From positions 1 to 64,000 of the forward strand of contig DJVZ01000040.1 in assembly GCA_002441395.1 (NCBI GenBank): a stretch of 64,000 bases of DNA. The letters are read 5' to 3'. Positions 62,377 to 64,000 of this stretch are shown piece by piece. Positions within the stretch are counted from its first letter, which is position 1; every line of letters begins with the position of its first letter. Made by a program: the position numbers and the translations under genes. This DNA is from Spirochaetaceae bacterium UBA6243. Lineage in GTDB: Bacteria; Spirochaetota; Spirochaetia; Treponematales; Rectinemataceae. Below the pieces are notes generated by a model. The model saw nothing but the letters and a program-made list of their open reading frames with translations, ran no database searches and was not told the DNA's origin.

Positions 62377-63291
62377 ATGGAAAAGTTTAGTGCAAGTGAT
62401 AAGAAGGAACTGGCCTATTTGCGATTCGACCCTAAGGGCGGTCCAAAGGCTGTTGTCCTTATCGGCCATGGAATGAATGATCATAAAGAACGTTTTATTC
62501 CGCTTGCAGAAGCACTTGCGTCGATTGGCGTTTCCTGCTGGATTCCCGATTTGAGAGGGCATGGTGATACCGATCCTGACGTCAATAAAGGCTATTTGGC
62601 TGATACTGATGGATTCGAGCGGGTTGTGCAGGATTTGATTGAAATGGGGGATTATGCTTCAAAATCTTTAGGGGAATTGCCCCTTTTTTATTTTGGGCAT
62701 TCTTTTGGGGCGCTTCTGGGCCTTGCGCTTATTGCGACAAATGGCAAGTATCTTGAGGGAGCCGTATTATCTGCCCCTCCCGAGCGACAAAGTCCTGTGA
62801 TGGACAAGCTTGGGGGCTGGATCGTAAACCTTGGGGGCGCATTGAAAGGATTGCACGCTCCCGCACATCTTCCGAATCAGATGACTTTTGGCCAATACGC
62901 CAAGACTGTCCAGAACGCTCGCACGAGATTCGATTGGCTGACGCGGGATTCAGCCGTCGTCGACGCATATATTGCCGACCCCAAATGCAATTTCGTCTGT
63001 ACGTACGGCTTCTATCGCGACCTTATTCATGGTCTCAGAAAAGTCTACGGTGAGGGCTTTCTTGAAAGCATTCCGCCAACTCTTCCGCTATTTTTGTTCT
63101 GCGGTTCGGCTGACCCTGTGATTGGCATGAAAGAAGGGTACGAAAAACTCATTCAGGAATTCAAGCTTCTCGGAATAATAGACTTTGAGTCAAAGTGCTA
63201 TGAGGGCGGGCGCCATGAATCGCTCAACGAAATAAACAGAGAAGAAGTCCTGGACAATATTGTCGATTGGTTCTCTCGACATATTCGCTGA
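62377..63291 (+). CDS. Alpha/beta hydrolase (monoacylglycerol lipase/lysophospholipase type)
   Basis: A 304-aa serine hydrolase. Oxyanion region GHGMNDHKERF, nucleophile elbow GHSFGALLG, Asp in CGSADPVIG and His in GGRHESLNE complete the triad. No signal peptide. Resembles lysophospholipase and monoglyceride lipase families. Physiological substrate unknown. It is divergent from tsaE. Confidence 0.85.
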   Translation: MEKFSASDKKELAYLRFDPKGGPKAVVLIGHGMNDHKERFIPLAEALASIGVSCWIPDLRGHGDTDPDVNKGYLADTDGFERVVQDLIEMGDYASKSLGELPLFYFGHSFGALLGLALIATNGKYLEGAVLSAPPERQSPVMDKLGGWIVNLGGALKGLHAPAHLPNQMTFGQYAKTVQNARTRFDWLTRDSAVVDAYIADPKCNFVCTYGFYRDLIHGLRKVYGEGFLESIPPTLPLFLFCGSADPVIGMKEGYEKLIQEFKLLGIIDFESKCYEGGRHESLNEINREEVLDNIVDWFSRHIR

Positions 63292-63330
63292 TTTTTTGTA
63301 GTGTATCGGAAGACATAGTGGAGCAGCTTT

Positions 63331-64000
63331 GTGAGAATCCGGTACTATCGTAATGCAAACGGCGGTTTGCAAGCAAAAGCCAGAGTTTTTGACCAAACAG
63401 AACACGTCATCGATGTTGCTGGCGTCGACAGAGAAGCGATCACCATAGTGAAGAGGCTTGCTTCTCACGGCTATTCTGCCTATATCGTCGGCGGAGCCGT
63501 GCGCGATCTTCTGCTGGGGAATCGGCCGAAAGACTTTGATATAGTGACTGACGCGCTTCCCAACCGTATCCGCAAAATTTTCAGCAATTCCCGCATTATC
63601 GGAAGACGCTTCAAACTCGTGCATGTCTATGCCAATCGGAAGATCTACGAAGTCAGTACATTCCGTTCGCTCTCAACCGGCACGATTGGAAATGAATACG
63701 GCACAATCGATGAAGATGTGCAGCGGCGGGATTTTACTGTCAATGCTCTGTATTATGATCCGCTCGCATCGGAAGTTCTGGATTTTCTTGGAGGAGTGGA
63801 CGACCTTCGCTCAAAACGGCTTAAGGCGATCATTCCTCTTGACAGGATTTTCCGTGAAGACCCTGTGCGTATGGTTCGGGGGGTGAAATATGCCGCCGTC
63901 AATCATTTTCTGGTCTCGATTTCCCTGAGATTTGCCATTCACCGCGACGCAGCGCTTCTTACCGAGGTCAGTCCTTCAAGGCTTGCGGAAGAATTCTATA
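63331..64000 (+). CDS. pcnB: Poly(A) polymerase/CCA-adding enzyme, N-terminal part (cut by window edge)
   Basis: An open frame from a GTG start, the first after a stop at 63316, runs to the window end. Class II nucleotidyltransferase motifs are plain: YIVGGAVRDLLLGNRPKDFD, with catalytic DFDIVT, then EVSTFR, the RRDFTVNAL motif and IFREDPVRMVRGVK. It adds A tails, or CCA ends, to RNA 3' ends. Poly(A) polymerase (PcnB) is favoured by the Arg-rich start and RVRGV-like motif, but the deciding C-terminal region is outside the window. No encoded CCA is seen on the two tRNAs here, so the genome needs a CCA-adding enzyme. Confidence 0.85.
   Translation, partial: MRIRYYRNANGGLQAKARVFDQTEHVIDVAGVDREAITIVKRLASHGYSAYIVGGAVRDLLLGNRPKDFDIVTDALPNRIRKIFSNSRIIGRRFKLVHVYANRKIYEVSTFRSLSTGTIGNEYGTIDEDVQRRDFTVNALYYDPLASEVLDFLGGVDDLRSKRLKAIIPLDRIFREDPVRMVRGVKYAAVNHFLVSISLRFAIHRDAALLTEVSPSRLAEEFY

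Noticed and set aside
1..64000. CRISPR array, insertion sequence, integrase or prophage
   Set aside because: No regularly spaced repeats, transposase, integrase or phage structural motifs were recognised on either strand.

Overview
The window reads as a chromosomal segment of an anaerobic bacterium, most likely a spirochaete of the Treponema/Rectinema kind. This placement is inference. It rests on the BMP-family (TmpC/PnrA-like) nucleoside ABC importer, the two-gene lipoate ligase, a lipoprotein with a relaxed lipobox, and an anaerobe-type gene set. No rRNA or phylogenetic marker was available to settle it. No insertion sequence, prophage or CRISPR array was seen.

Layout. 0-10.9 kb (mostly + strand): the C-terminal part of an L-fucose isomerase, a heterodimeric ABC exporter, a Gfo/Idh/MocA oxidoreductase, a TspO-like membrane protein, small exported proteins, and an OmpR/CpxR-like two-component pair whose kinase is broken by an in-frame TAG. 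10.9-28.6 kb (- strand): a large purine/ureide catabolic locus with xanthine dehydrogenase-type subunits (FeS-FAD fusion and molybdenum subunit), a dihydropyrimidinase/allantoinase-like hydrolase, YgfK, SsnA, YgeY, a threonine-synthase-like PLP enzyme, a second unusual PLP enzyme, an 8-oxoguanine-deaminase-like amidohydrolase and the knotted carbamoyltransferase YgeW. A VapBC toxin-antitoxin pair splits the locus. 28.8-35.4 kb (- strand): a BMP-type nucleoside importer translationally coupled to adenine deaminase. Together these regions give a plausible route: import of nucleosides or purines, deamination, hydroxylation, ring opening, and breakdown of ureido/diamino intermediates. YgeW would then release carbamoyl phosphate.

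35.4-40.1 kb: a SPOR-domain protein, coaE, polA and a J-domain protein. 40.2-45.1 kb (+ strand, visibly more AT-rich): pseudouridine kinase and glycosidase, a fumarylacetoacetase-family enzyme, an AEC transporter, tRNA-Asn and a NifX-like protein. 45.1-49 kb: topoisomerase IV (ParC/ParE). 49.2-54.6 kb: a short LarA-like leader ORF, a class II aldolase and a three-gene signalling operon (kinase, receiver, HD-GYP). 54.6-64 kb: a bipartite lipoate ligase with lipoyl synthase, mtnA, a radical-SAM DNA-repair-like protein, tRNA-Met, a GNAT protein, tsaB/tsaE, an alpha/beta hydrolase and the start of a poly(A) polymerase/CCA-adding enzyme.

Two signals stand out. One is the purine/ureide locus, where two other fold-type-II PLP enzymes occupy the place expected for diaminopropionate ammonia-lyase (YgeX). 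The other is a dispersed short motif, GGGACAGAG and its variant GGGACGGAG. I counted 15 and 6 exact copies by eye, mostly inside genes, in both orientations and several reading frames. This resembles an in-gene REP/RPE-like element.
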